In this document: piece by piece, positions 44,898 through 54,585 of the stretch
Position numbering within the stretch: the first letter of the stretch is position 1
How the letters are laid out: the number at the start of each line of letters is the position of its first letter
Source of the DNA: Bicyclus anynana
Taxonomy: Eukaryota; Arthropoda; Insecta; Lepidoptera; Nymphalidae
DNA: 64,000 bases
Assembly (NCBI RefSeq): GCF_947172395.1
Contig: NC_069091.1
Span: 4,030,001 to 4,094,000 of the forward strand
Direction of reading: 5' to 3'
Program-made: the position numbers and the translations under genes
The notes under the pieces: model-generated
Database searches by the model: none
What the model was told of the DNA's origin: nothing
Seen by the model: only the letters and a program-made list of their open reading frames with translations

Positions 44898-45006
44898 TGT
44901 AATGTACGTCAATGAAACACAGCGGTCGGATGCTAACTGATTTATTTACTCACCCTCACTTAGTAATAACCAAAGAATATAGTATGCCAGACATTACAAC
45001 ACTACA
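44898..45006 (-). repeat. 5' LTR of the Ty3/gypsy element
   Basis: 109 bp, identical to 40293-40401. At this length it leaves little room for separate U3, R and U5 parts, as known for mag-like elements. The promoter is not evident by eye. Confidence 0.93.
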
Positions 45007-45072
45007 GTTTCTTTTTAACGCCGCAACTACGTTACCGATTCGGATGAATATTAAAAAGAAAATATACCCTAG

Positions 45073-45286
45073 ACTAGCGGACGCCCGCGACTTCGTTCGC
45101 GTGGAATTTAGTTTTTCACAAATCCGTAAAAGAGTAACAAACATTCATATCATCAAAATCATCAGTTTTCGCAAATCTTGGGATTTTTTCGAGATAAAAA
45201 GTAGCCTATGTTTTAATCCAGAGTTAAATCTATTTCAGCCAAACATCCATACAAACTTTCGCGTTTATAATATTAGTAGGATTAAC
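45073..45286 (-). mobile_element. Helitron-like element (family C)
   Basis: Inverted copy that starts CTAGCGGACGCCCGCGACTT and ends TTTATAATATTAGTAGGAT. Next to it, 40240-40292 plus 45007-45065 form another member in the other orientation, split by the Ty3 element. Confidence 0.6.
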
Positions 45287-45688
45287 ACATAGGCTATTCT
45301 TTGTCCCGTAAAATCTATGGTTTCCCTAAATTTGGGAAATCTGATGGTACGACTGTTTGTTACTTTTATCGCCGCCACTATTGTACCGCATTGCCGACCC
45401 CACATAAGTGGTATAAGGGAAAGAAATGATGATGTATAGTATTTGTGCAGTTACCCTCCCTCAAAAAGAACGTCCGTCTAAAAATAACCTACAGCTTAAC
45501 ACAATTTTGCCCTCCATATCCCAAGAATACCTAATCTAATTCGCATATATGAAACACGTATATCCGTAGCAGTCTCATGTACTTGATAACCTTAATCTAA
45601 AAATATCTGAATAAGATTTTCTCGAGCATGTTCATAAATCTTCGAAAGTATCTAAAGGATCGTCTGCTATCTAAAGGACTCACTTAGT

Positions 45689-45953
45689 ACATCATCATCA
45701 TCATCATATCAGCCGATAGAGGTCCACTGCAGGACATAGGCCTCTTGTACGGACTTCCAAACATCACGTTACTGAGCCACCTGCATCCAGCGAATCCCTG
45801 TGACTCGCTTGGGGGGTCCGTCCACCTGGGGGGTCGACCAACACTGCGCTTAATGGTGCGGGGTCGCCATTCCAGCACTTTGGGACCCCAACGTCTATCG
45901 GCTCTACGAACTTTGTGCCTCGCCCATTGCCACTTCAGCTTTGCAACCCGTCA
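45689..45953 (-). pseudogene. RTE-like LINE 3' fragment
   Basis: Minus strand carries VLEWRPRT-type coding, a GRPP block, SRWMQVA-like coding and WTSI-like end, then (ATG)n at 45691-45706. A short deletion/insertion near 45808-45826 (GGGGGGTCCGTCCACCTGGG) destroys the RWTDD part. The fragment is 265 bp. Confidence 0.65.
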
Positions 45954-46263
45954 TCAGTAATAGATATTATGTATGAATAATATTCTAGATTTTTAATATA
46001 ATTTAATTATAGGTTTTACGTTTTTCTGAAAAATTGTTGTAAGAAAATAAACAATGTACAAAATTATTTACTTGTTTTATTCATGCTATCAATGGGGTGA
46101 ACAATTCTCAGCTAGACACCGCTATACAATTCATAATATGAAATAAAGGTTGATTGTACATTTTGCGATTTTTAGTTGATTAAGTCAGTGATTAAAATAA
46201 AAAAATAATACATATTCTTTTCTACTTAAAAAGTAACTATTATTTTAAGTAGAAATAACACGC

Positions 46264-46335
46264 GGGAATATAGCTCAGTGGTAGAGCAATCGACTGCAGA
46301 TCGATAGGTCCCCGGTTCAAATCCGGGTGTTCCCT
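46264..46335 (+). tRNA. tRNA-Cys (anticodon GCA)
   Basis: A 72-base cloverleaf without intron. Acceptor stem GGGAATA/TGTTCCC (one G-T pair), D-arm GCTC...GAGC, anticodon stem ATCGA/TCGAT with loop CTGCAGA (anticodon GCA, bases 34-36), T-arm CCCGG TTCAAAT CCGGG, discriminator T. The A-box (TAGCTCAGTGG) and B-box (GGTTCAAATCC) are intact, and a TTTT terminator lies at 46347-46350. All stems pair, so it is probably functional. It stands alone; no other tRNA gene was found in the window. Confidence 0.96.
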
Positions 46336-46518
46336 TCATTGTTATCTTTTCAAATTACATGTTTTACCACAAAGCACAGAAAACGCTAAACGTTTTTTTT
46401 TTCATTAAATTATAGTTGTGTTTTTTTTAATTTACCCATTAGTTTTATTATTAGCGCCTAATCTCTCCTGATGTTAAGTGTCGGTGTAGAATAAAATAAA
46501 ATCAACCCTATACCAGTA

Positions 46519-46699
<181 letters not shown>

Positions 46700-46717
46700 T
46701 TTTTTTTATTTTATTAT

Positions 46718-47011
46718 TATTTACAAGTTAACCCTTGACTACAATCTCACCTGATGGTAAGTGATGATGCAGTCTAAGTTGGAAGCGGGCTAACTTTTTA
46801 GGAGGAGGATGAAAATCCACACTCCTTTCGGTTTCTACACGGCATCATACCGGAACGCTAAATCGCTTGGTGGTACGTCTTTCCCGGTAGGAACCGAAAG
46901 GGGTGTGGATTTTCATCCTACTCCTACCAAGTTGCCCGCTTCCATCTTAGATTGCGTCAGCATCCATCAGGTGAGATCGTGGTCAAAGGCTAACTTGTAG
47001 AGAATAAAAAG
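46718..47011. mobile_element. Two SINE family 2 3' ends in inverted array
   Basis: A minus-strand part (46718-46890) meets a plus-strand part (46891-47011). From CCTTTCGGTT to the tails the two pair as a stem of about 110 bp, with a spacer of about 55 bp. Together with the adjacent microsatellite this is a strong hairpin-forming region. Confidence 0.8.
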
Positions 47012-48579
47012 AACTTCCAACAATTATCGTCGTTCAAACCGATTTACACAAAGCCTTGACAAACTATACATTCAAACCTTACTTAAAACCATTCATCTCT
47101 TTATTCATTATTGAAAACCTCATGAATCCATTCGCATCACTTTAGTAGTTTTTGAGTTTGTCGCGAACAGACGACACATTTTCTTTGTACATTTTTAATA
47201 AATTTTCGGTAAAGAATATAACCCCAATATATAAATGATTTTTTACTTTGACTGTGACTTTTCCTTGGAGCTATTGTGGCTATACTAAGTACCTATAGAG
47301 TAAACAAAAAGAATACCTCAATCTTGGAGTGAAGTTCAAATACTTCACGTCAGGATATTCTCGCTACTCAATCGCCATTCTCGAGGTAGAGCACTTATGT
47401 GTACCGCAGACTAATTGAATGCTTTGCTAACATTCGGTCGATCTCCTCTGTTCCCGTTCCCATTGACTAATTGCAAAGGACTGTTCCAATTTAGCTGTGG
47501 CGGTCGAACAAATCGGTCATGTTTAAATGGTTTCCCATTGAAATTCCAAGAAACGGTATACTTAGGTAAAAAAAGAAAAGAAAGAAAGAAAAAACGTTAA
47601 ATCTAAAATAGTGCCACTCTACTCAATGCCTAAGAACTCGATCCGATGCCTCAACCTTCTTTCAAGTCTTTAAGCTTATCGCAGGATTGTTTTTTTATAG
47701 CGATTGTGGTCATCAAAAGATTGTGGTAATCCAGGTATAACTTCAAATTCCGGGAAAGCAGCACTGTTTGTTTCTGCCTTACATGTGTTCCCATTTCAAG
47801 GTCATTGTTGCCGGTAATTATGAAAATATGAGGCTTAAAACCTCAGGTTGGACCCCAAGATATTTTTGCACAATAACCAAAAACAGATGTTAAAAAACAA
47901 GTGGTAACCTTGTCGGACAATTTTCACACGGCATATTTGTTATCGAACGCACCGAAGTCTGGATCAATAGCTTGGAAATACGAGTACGCACCATCATTAT
48001 AGTTCGATATATTCATAGTTTTGTGATTCGCCATGAATATCAACGTTTGAGCAGTATGATCATCTTTGTTATACTATGAACGATGATGGCATTATACATT
48101 CCGTAATTAGAAAATTAGTACCTAAATGTTCACTACGAACTGATTTTGAAGTTAGGCACAATTAATGAGATCTAAGGACGGACGAAAATCTGCTAGTAAA
48201 TAAATATTCAAGGGCCTAAAGACTAATTCATATCTACAGTCTACTGTCCATCGATTGAAGCCAGCATATTAAACTTTAATATGAGTTTACGATATGATTT
48301 CCAGACATCTTCGAACTAAATAACATCTAAACTAATAAAATTACATAGAATTTCGAATTTTAGATGAAGCTATCACATACAAGAGCGAGTAAATACGTCG
48401 TGTTTGCCCAATCCTCGCGAAATAAGATTATTCTGAATACGCCTTGCGACATCGACATACGTGATCTATGGATGCCAACGACTTATGCTGCGAATTTCCC
48501 TTACAAAATGTTCTTTATTTATCTTTGAGTTTACATAGACTGTACCTAATTTTAGTTTAATGTTATAAATATATCGTGT
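47012..48579. other. No gene or repeat recognised
   Basis: About 1.6 kb of AT-rich DNA with short open stretches only. I see no exon with family resemblance. Confidence 0.45.
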
Positions 48580-48775
48580 GTTTTTTTTTATTCTTTACAA
48601 GTTAGCCCTTGACTACAATCTCACCTGATGGTAAGTGATGATGCAGTCTAAGATGGAAGCGGGCTAACTTGTTAGGAGGAGGATGAAAATCCACACCCAT
48701 ATCGGTTTCTACACGGCATCGTACCGGAACGCTAAATCGCTTGGCGGTACGTCTTTGCCGGTATTGTGGTCACAA
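48580..48775 (-). mobile_element. SINE family 2, 5'-truncated copy
   Basis: Minus-strand tail and body as far as ACGTCTTTGCCGGTATTGTGG. Few mismatches to the common form. Head missing. Confidence 0.85.
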
Positions 48776-48974
48776 TCACACGAATCTAGCGATTCTTATT
48801 GCTTTTTTTGTAGGTAAACAGTCCGCCGTATCTTCATACGCCTTTTTTTTATCGTGATATTAAAACAAGTGAAAGAATATGTCAGAAAAAAGGTCAATCT
48901 GTATTAATGAAAACTTATTATACTCGTAATTGTAAGGTATATTATAGTTTATTTATAAACTCTTGTCAATTTAC

Positions 48975-49150
48975 ATAGCAATGTGGAAGGAACGTGAGCT
49001 CGAGGACGTAGCCCGATGCGTTGGTCAGACCAAATCCGCACCACTCTCGACACCAAAGTACACGAGGCTCTGCAAGTCGCGAAAAGCTGAGCCACATGGC
49101 GCGACATCGTGAAGAAGCAAGCTTGTGTTAGGGGTCATGACCCTCAGTAA
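48975..49150 (+). pseudogene. End of a LINE ORF (RWSDQIR type), broken
   Basis: In one frame it reads RWSDQIRTTLDTKVHEAL, then QVAKS, a stop, ATWRDIVKKQACVRGHDPQ and a stop. This is the C-terminal pattern W-x-DQI ... WR-x-IV ... GHDPQ seen at the end of some LINE polyproteins. The TGA in the middle shows it is dead. What follows to 49700 has no recognised content; a 135-codon open stretch at 49125-49532 is not supported as a gene. Confidence 0.45.
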
Positions 49151-49708
49151 TGAGGAATACGACGCAAGGAAGTCCATTTGCATCTACCAACTTTATCTAC
49201 CAAAGCTTTTAGTGTATTGCACATTTGCTTCTATAAAAAATAATTTATATCGTGTATATTTAGTCACGTATATTGATTGTTTATCAAATCTCTTGCAAAA
49301 ACCATGCTTACCTTTACAATGTAAGCATAATGAATATGCTTATACAGCCGAAAAGTCTTCACCTCTATTGAAGGTTTGTTACAACAAACGAAAAGCTAAT
49401 GCAATTCATTCTCTCACTCCATTGTATAAAGCGCTCAGAATACATCCCCTGTTCAATATACGGGTATTTACTAAAACAAATACACTTTCCTTAAGTAACA
49501 GAGTCTTTGATAGCGGAGTTCCTCTTTACTGAAGGTAATTTGAGTCAAAGAACGTTCATTAATACATAAACATCAACCTATTTTCTCATTATTTAATAAC
49601 ATACAATATGACGTTGAGGTACGGAAAATACGTGACATCCACGTTATTTTCTTCGTACACAAGTTATTAGAGGTCGGCCTGCGTAAGGCTCTCTTCACAT
49701 ACGCACAA

Positions 49709-51100
49709 TTGTATTATAATTTGTATATTATCATCCCGACTCCAGATCTTAATAATTATAGACCGATTACAATATTGCCAACACTTAGCAAGGTCTTTGA
49801 AAAAATCATATTAAATCAACTTTTATGTCATTTTAATTTAAATAACTTGTTTCATCCTGAACAGTATGGTTTTACAAAAGGTCGCAATACAACTGATGCA
49901 GGGGCTAAACTTTTAAAACATATTTATGAAGCATGGGAAGGTTCTAAGAATGCTATTGGTGTGTTCTGTGATCTGTCCAAGGCGTTCGATTGTGTTGACC
50001 ATAACACCCTTCTACTCAAGTTAAGCCACTATGGCATCAAAAGTGTTGCACTCGATCTTATTGCCTCTTATCTCAGTGATAGAACGCAGAAGGTATGCAT
50101 AAATGATATAAAGTCGCACGGTTCCACTACCATAATGGGCGTCCCACAGGGTTCAATTCTGGGTCCTTTTCTATTTTTAGTGTACATAAACGATTTACCA
50201 TACCATGTCAGCGGCATATGTGAGATTGTACTGTTTGCTGATGACACATCCTTAATTTTTAAGTCCGACAGAAATAAAGATAACTCTGACGACGTAAACC
50301 TTGCCATATCGCATGTGTCGCATTGGTTCACTGCAAATAATCTACTTTTGAATGCCAAGAAAACTAAATGTATTGAGTTTTCATTGCCAAATGTTAAAAA
50401 ATTAGATAAGTCTATAAAGATCGATGGTGAAACACTGGAAATGGAGAGTTCCACAGTTTTCCTGGGAGTGACCTTGGATTGTAAACTTCAGTGGGGTGCT
50501 CATATAGAAAAACTGTCTGGTAAACTTAGCTCAGCGGCATTTGCCGTGAGAAAAATAAGACAGTTTACTGATGTTGATACAGCTAGGCTTGTTTATTTTG
50601 CGTACTTTCACAGCGTAATGTCTTACGGTATTTTATTGTGGGGCAAGGCTGCCGATATACAATCTATATTTGTTCTTCAAAAAAGAGCAATTCGAGCAAT
50701 ATATCAATTAAAATCACGCGAGTCCCTTCGTCAAAAGTTTAAAGAAATAGGTATACTAACAGTAGCCTGTCAATATATATATAACAGTATAGTATATGTA
50801 AGACAAAATATTAATTTGTACAAACGAAAAGGAGATTTAAACCCACGTCTTACTAGACACGGGCATAAGTTAGTTATTTCTGCATATCGTCTCCAAAGAG
50901 TAAAAAAATCTTTTGTAGGTTTGGGTGTACTCTTCTATAATAAGATCCCCAAGACTGTGATGGACCTGCCAATGCATAGCTTTAAGCAATGTGTTAAAAA
51001 ACATCTACTTAGTCGAGGGTACTACAACATTGATGAGTTCCTTAATGATAAAGATGCTTGGAGGTCGTTGGATCAGCTTCCACCTTCACACAGAAAGTAA
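49709..51100 (+). CDS. LINE reverse transcriptase ORF, 5'-truncated (Jockey/CR1-type)
   Basis: About 450 codons without a stop. The RT domain begins abruptly at the fingers (NYRPITILPTLSKVFEKIIL), continues with the first catalytic Asp in DLSKAFDCVDHNTLL, the grip VPQGSILGPFLF, and the catalytic box LFADDTS, then the thumb (NAKKTKCIEF, FLGVTLDCKLQW). It ends in GYYNIDEFLNDKDAW and a short tail. The AP endonuclease half and ORF1 are missing, so the copy cannot move by itself. The first residues up to about 49735 are probably flank read through; the true 5' end of the element lies there. The enzyme of this group copies its own RNA at a nicked target. The open frame points to a fairly recent insertion. 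Confidence 0.85.
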   Translation: MYYNLYIIIPTPDLNNYRPITILPTLSKVFEKIILNQLLCHFNLNNLFHPEQYGFTKGRNTTDAGAKLLKHIYEAWEGSKNAIGVFCDLSKAFDCVDHNTLLLKLSHYGIKSVALDLIASYLSDRTQKVCINDIKSHGSTTIMGVPQGSILGPFLFLVYINDLPYHVSGICEIVLFADDTSLIFKSDRNKDNSDDVNLAISHVSHWFTANNLLLNAKKTKCIEFSLPNVKKLDKSIKIDGETLEMESSTVFLGVTLDCKLQWGAHIEKLSGKLSSAAFAVRKIRQFTDVDTARLVYFAYFHSVMSYGILLWGKAADIQSIFVLQKRAIRAIYQLKSRESLRQKFKEIGILTVACQYIYNSIVYVRQNINLYKRKGDLNPRLTRHGHKLVISAYRLQRVKKSFVGLGVLFYNKIPKTVMDLPMHSFKQCVKKHLLSRGYYNIDEFLNDKDAWRSLDQLPPSHRK

Positions 51101-51330
51101 AACTATAAAAAATGTAAACAGTAATTGTTATTAATTGTAAATTATAATACTGTATGACTTTTTCAAAAGAGCAACTGTTGAGTTTCTTGCCGGTATCTTC
51201 TCAGCAGAACCTGCCTTCCGAACCGGTGGTAGAATCTTTACAAATAGTCAACTGACGTGTCAAAAGTGCTTGTAAACTGAGCCTACTTGAAATAAATGAT
51301 TTTTGTTTTTTTGATTTTTTTTGATTTTTT
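51101..51330 (+). mobile_element. 3' UTR and T-rich tail of the LINE at 49709
   Basis: Contains GTTTCTTGCCGGTATCTTCT and CCGAACCGGTGGTAGAATC and ends with GAAATAAATGA then repeats of TTTTTTGA (51301-51330), the tail by which reverse transcription starts. Confidence 0.75.
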
Positions 51331-51406
51331 GACTATTGGCCTAACCCCTCTCATTCTGAGAGGAGACTCGAGCTCAGCAGTGAGCCGAATATGGTTCGAT
51401 AATGAA
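51331..51406 (+). mobile_element. SINE family 1, last 75 bp
   Basis: Abuts the LINE tail directly: GACTATTGGCCTAACCCCTC to GGTTCGATAATGAA. The LINE could have inserted next to, or into, an older SINE. Confidence 0.7.
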
Positions 51407-51831
51407 ACTAACTACAGATAATACTGATAGAATTCATGTGAATCGAAGAAAGAGGTCATATCCACTGAGCATATCATTGCTCTAATATTTTAAAATACAT
51501 ATACTTACGACGTATTGTTGTAGTCCACATATAGATCGCAGATGTAGTTTGTACTCGCATTACACATATATTTTTCCGTGTCGATTTCGTAAGTAGAAGC
51601 TTATCCCGATCGGAAATCACGTAGATCGAAGTGAACACGAGTTGTTTACTCGTTCGCCTATGAAATCGATTTGTCTAAAACCAGGAATTTGTCTCTTCAC
51701 AAAACAGATGTTATACAACTTCAGAGAAATTTCTGATTTTCTTTCTGCTTTCTGGTGATTTTATAAACCACAATATTCAGTTACTCATAATGAAGAATTG
51801 GTTTTTATCAATATGTACCATACCATACCGA

Positions 51832-52143
51832 GAGCCGTGATGACCCAGTGGATATGACCTCTGCCTCCGATTCCGGAGGGTGTGGGTTTGAATCCTGTCC
51901 GGGGCATTCACCTTCAACTTTTCAGTTGGGTGCATTTTAAGAAATTATATATCACGTGTCTCAAACGGTGAAGGAAAAACATCGTGAGGAAACCTTCATA
52001 CCTGAGAATTTTCTTAATTCTCTGCCTATGTGAAGTCTGCCAATCGGCATTGGGCCAGCGTGGTGGACTATTGGCCTAACCCCTCTCATTCTGAGAGGAG
52101 ACTCGAGCTCAGCAGTGAGCCGAATATGGGTTGATAACGATGT
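51832..52143 (+). mobile_element. SINE family 1, full-length reference copy
   Basis: Head GAGCCGTGATGACCCAGTGG (A-box) and GGTTTGAATCC (B-box, one change), body with TCTCAAACGGTGAAGGAAAA and CCTCTCATTCTGAGAGGAGA, tail GGGTTGATAACGATG. About 312 bp. Confidence 0.88.
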
Positions 52144-52403
52144 ACCCATACATGATCGAACAGTGGATAGGTATTTTTTGTGTAAAATTCACTCTGCCCG
52201 GAATCAGAAAGAACGATAATAATTGTCTGCAAGGTAACATGAACCGCCTCAAAGTAATTATTTCCTAACAAACATTGCATCTAAGTTACAAGAACCTCAT
52301 CTAAATTGGATTATCAGTATTTAAAAAAAAAACACAGTTACATACAAATAGGTCGAAAATTACGACAAAAATAATAATAAAATGTCTTTAATATCACATG
52401 CAT

Positions 52404-52548
52404 GAGCCGTGATAGCCCAGTGGATACAACCTCTGCCCCCGATTCCGGAGGGTGTGGGTTCGAATCCGGTCCGGGGCATGCACCTCCAACTTTTCATTTG
52501 TGTGCATTTTAAGAAAATAAATATCACGTGTCTCTAACGGTGAAAGGC
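52404..52548 (+). mobile_element. SINE family 1, 5' half
   Basis: Head and first part of the body (to CTCTAACGGTGAAAGG), then it stops and joins a G-rich segment. 3'-truncated SINEs are unusual, so a later deletion or a second insertion removed the rest. Confidence 0.82.
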
Positions 52549-52615
52549 AGAGTAGGGTTAGGGTAGGGGTAGGGTAGGGTAAGTTAGGGGTAGGGAAGAA
52601 GTGCACATAAGTAAA
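52549..52615 (+). repeat. G-rich TAGGG-type short repeat and repeat-I end
   Basis: AGGGTTAGGGTAGGGGTAGG and similar units cover about 50 bp, then GAAGTGCACATAAGT and GACCAGGTCCGCT follow. The same end, with fewer G-repeats, is at 53808-53872. Several G-runs of three or more could form a G-quadruplex. Confidence 0.6.
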
Positions 52616-52699
52616 AGCAAACCTTGACCAGGTCCGCTATTGAATATAATATTTTGAATAATTTTCTTGGAAGGCACTTTGATCGATACAGAAGCCTAA

Positions 52700-53057
52700 A
52701 ATACTTTTTGTTATTTTTTGTCGGTCTGTCTGGCTTTTTTGACCGGGCATCACGCTAAAAACACTAAATGAATTTATATGAAACTGTGCCAAGTTTTTTT
52801 TTTTTGATATAATACGAATTTGACTATTATAAGAAGAATAATACGAAAATAAAATCAAAAACGGGTGAAGTAGGAGTAGAAAGTTTGTATGGAAAGTCCT
52901 TCATTTTCCTAGGTACATTTGTAAATGTAAAATGATTAGTGAACAGTTTATTAGGTATACGTTATTTAGGTTGCAAAAATATAAATAGAAGATTTTGAAA
53001 TAGGGGTTGAAATTTGACATCGATTTTTACGCGGACGAAGTCGCCGGCGTCCGCTAG
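52700..53057 (+). mobile_element. Helitron-like element (family D)
   Basis: Plus-strand relative of 13771-14229, ending with ACGCGGACGAAGTCGCCGGC then GTCCGCTAG|T. Contains TGTGCCAAGTTTTTT and GGAAAGTCCTTCATTTT. Confidence 0.55.
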
Positions 53058-53455
53058 TGAAATATAAAATCAAAACACATGCAATTCGTAAGTAATTCAC
53101 AAGACAGAGAAATAGTTAATTTTTTGGAAACGCAATATCAAAATTACTACCTAATTATCAGTACAACTATAAAAACCACTAAAGTCATTATTCAGCTTTT
53201 ATGCCGTTTTAACAATTACTGTCAACTCTTTGCGGTGGACGGGATTAACCCCTATTACCCAATTTGCATACGAGCGTGATCGTTGCAACCACGCCTGATG
53301 TATTGTAATAGCTAATTCGCCGTTTAATTGCAAACGCCGGCTACCGAGTTACGATATTAGTTCCGGTGCTTATGACAGCCATTTGCAGTGCTTGCGAGTA
53401 ATATACTATCGGTTATCATTCTCACGTAGGTACTACGAGTAATTAGTAAGTCTGG

Positions 53456-53554
53456 CAAGTTCTTTGATGATACTCCCATGATATGCGGGCGACGGGGGGA
53501 AACTGCACGGGTGTGAAATCGTGCGAAGTGAGGTGCACCAGTCGTGCGTTTTTC
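53456..53554 (-). mobile_element. GC-rich MITE (family G), cut by the assembly gap
   Basis: GGCAAGTTCTTTGATGATAC, CTCCCATGATATGCGGGCGA and CGGGGGG match the reverse complement of the right end of 55523-55704. The sequence then runs into the gap, so its other end is not visible. Confidence 0.7.
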
Positions 53555-53754
53555 NNNNNNNNNNNNNNNNNNNNNNNNNNNNNNNNNNNNNNNNNNNNNN
53601 NNNNNNNNNNNNNNNNNNNNNNNNNNNNNNNNNNNNNNNNNNNNNNNNNNNNNNNNNNNNNNNNNNNNNNNNNNNNNNNNNNNNNNNNNNNNNNNNNNNN
53701 NNNNNNNNNNNNNNNNNNNNNNNNNNNNNNNNNNNNNNNNNNNNNNNNNNNNNN
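53555..53754. other. Assembly gap, 200 N
   Basis: Exactly 200 undetermined bases; probably a fixed-size placeholder, so the true length is unknown. Open frames across it are meaningless. Confidence 0.99.
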
Positions 53755-53807
53755 TTTGTGTAAATTAAAGTTTTTATTCCCGAAAACAATTTCTAAGATT
53801 TATTTTA

Positions 53808-53872
53808 TAGGGGCAGGGAAAGGGAAGAAGTGCACATAAGTCAAAGCGAAGCTTGACCGGGTCCGCTAGTTT
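53808..53872 (+). mobile_element. Repeat-I 3' end (Helitron-like)
   Basis: GGGAAGAAGTGCACATAAGT then GAAGCTTGACCGGGTCCGCTAG|T, the same as the end at 52590-52615. It finishes with CTAG|T as the other Helitron-like families do. Confidence 0.55.
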
Positions 53873-54109
53873 CTGTATAAACGAGGCAGTTTTGCCGCGT
53901 GACAGAGTGTGTATAGTGGGAGTAAACCTTTTCATATTCAACGCCGTAACACGGCTGGTGCGCATGTTTCAATTCTACTACCTTTTTTTTTATTCACTTC
54001 GGAATCTCAAAGAGAATTTGGCAATACAAGGCTTACCTAGATACTACTCTATACAAATGGCCCATTTGTTATTTTCAAAACTGTTGAAAATAACAAACTG
54101 GTGGTGTAA

Positions 54110-54180
54110 AGCCTAACCTCTCTCATTCTGAGAGGAAACTCGAGCTCAGCAGTGAGCCAAATATGGGTTGATAACGACAG
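54110..54180 (+). mobile_element. SINE family 1, last 70 bp
   Basis: CTCTCATTCTGAGAGGAAAC to GGGTTGATAACGAC. Only the 3' end is present. Confidence 0.75.
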
Positions 54181-54271
54181 TAAGTACTTGGTACATTGAC
54201 TATGGTTAAAATATAATATGTATTAAGGGTTAAAATATATATCCTCTTGTAATATAATAAACAAATACTTG

Positions 54272-54585
54272 CATCGTTATCAACACATATTCGGTTCACT
54301 GCTGAGCTCGAGTCTCCTCTCAGAATGAAAGGAGTTAGGCCAATAGTCCACCACGCTGGCCCAATGCGGATTGGCAGACTTCACAAACGCAGAAAACTAA
54401 GACATTGCTCTTGTATGCAGTTTTCCTCACGATGTTTTCCTTCACCGTTTGAGACAATTGATATTTAATTTTCATAAAATGCACACAACTGAAAAGTTGG
54501 AGGTGCATGCCCTGGACCAGATTCGATCTGACCACCCTCCGGAATCGGAGGCAGAGGTCATATCCACTGGGCTATCACATATCTC
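54272..54585 (-). mobile_element. SINE family 1, full-length copy
   Basis: Inverted copy with tail, body and head. The B-box reads GATTCGATCTGACC-type on the plus strand and is damaged; the A-box GGGCTATCAC side is present at the right end. With 54110-54180 it forms an inverted pair about 95 bp apart. Confidence 0.85.

Larger units (their letters stand above)
40293..45006 (-). mobile_element. Ty3/gypsy LTR retrotransposon, apparently intact
   Basis: A 4714-bp element bounded by two identical 109-bp LTRs (TGTAATGTAC...ACACTACA). Directly outside is GTTTC at 40288-40292 and again at 45007-45011, a 5-bp target duplication. One gag-pol ORF fills most of the interior. The purine-rich tract before the 3' LTR is AGGAAAGAGATG (minus strand). 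Just inside the 5' LTR, one base after its end, lies TGTCGTCGAGTCGGGATTT; its complement resembles the 3' part of a tRNA but I could not name the primer. There is no env. Very short LTRs, one fused ORF and two zinc knuckles fit the mag-like lineage. Identical LTRs mean recent insertion. Confidence 0.92.

Noticed and set aside
40293..45006. An endogenous retrovirus with env
   Set aside because: No third ORF lies between pol and the 3' LTR; only 289 bp of AT-rich DNA.
49125..49532. 135-codon protein gene
   Set aside because: No family motif, AT-driven codons, begins inside a LINE remnant.
53433..53839. Open frames of about 118 codons across the gap
   Set aside because: Most of their length is undetermined bases.
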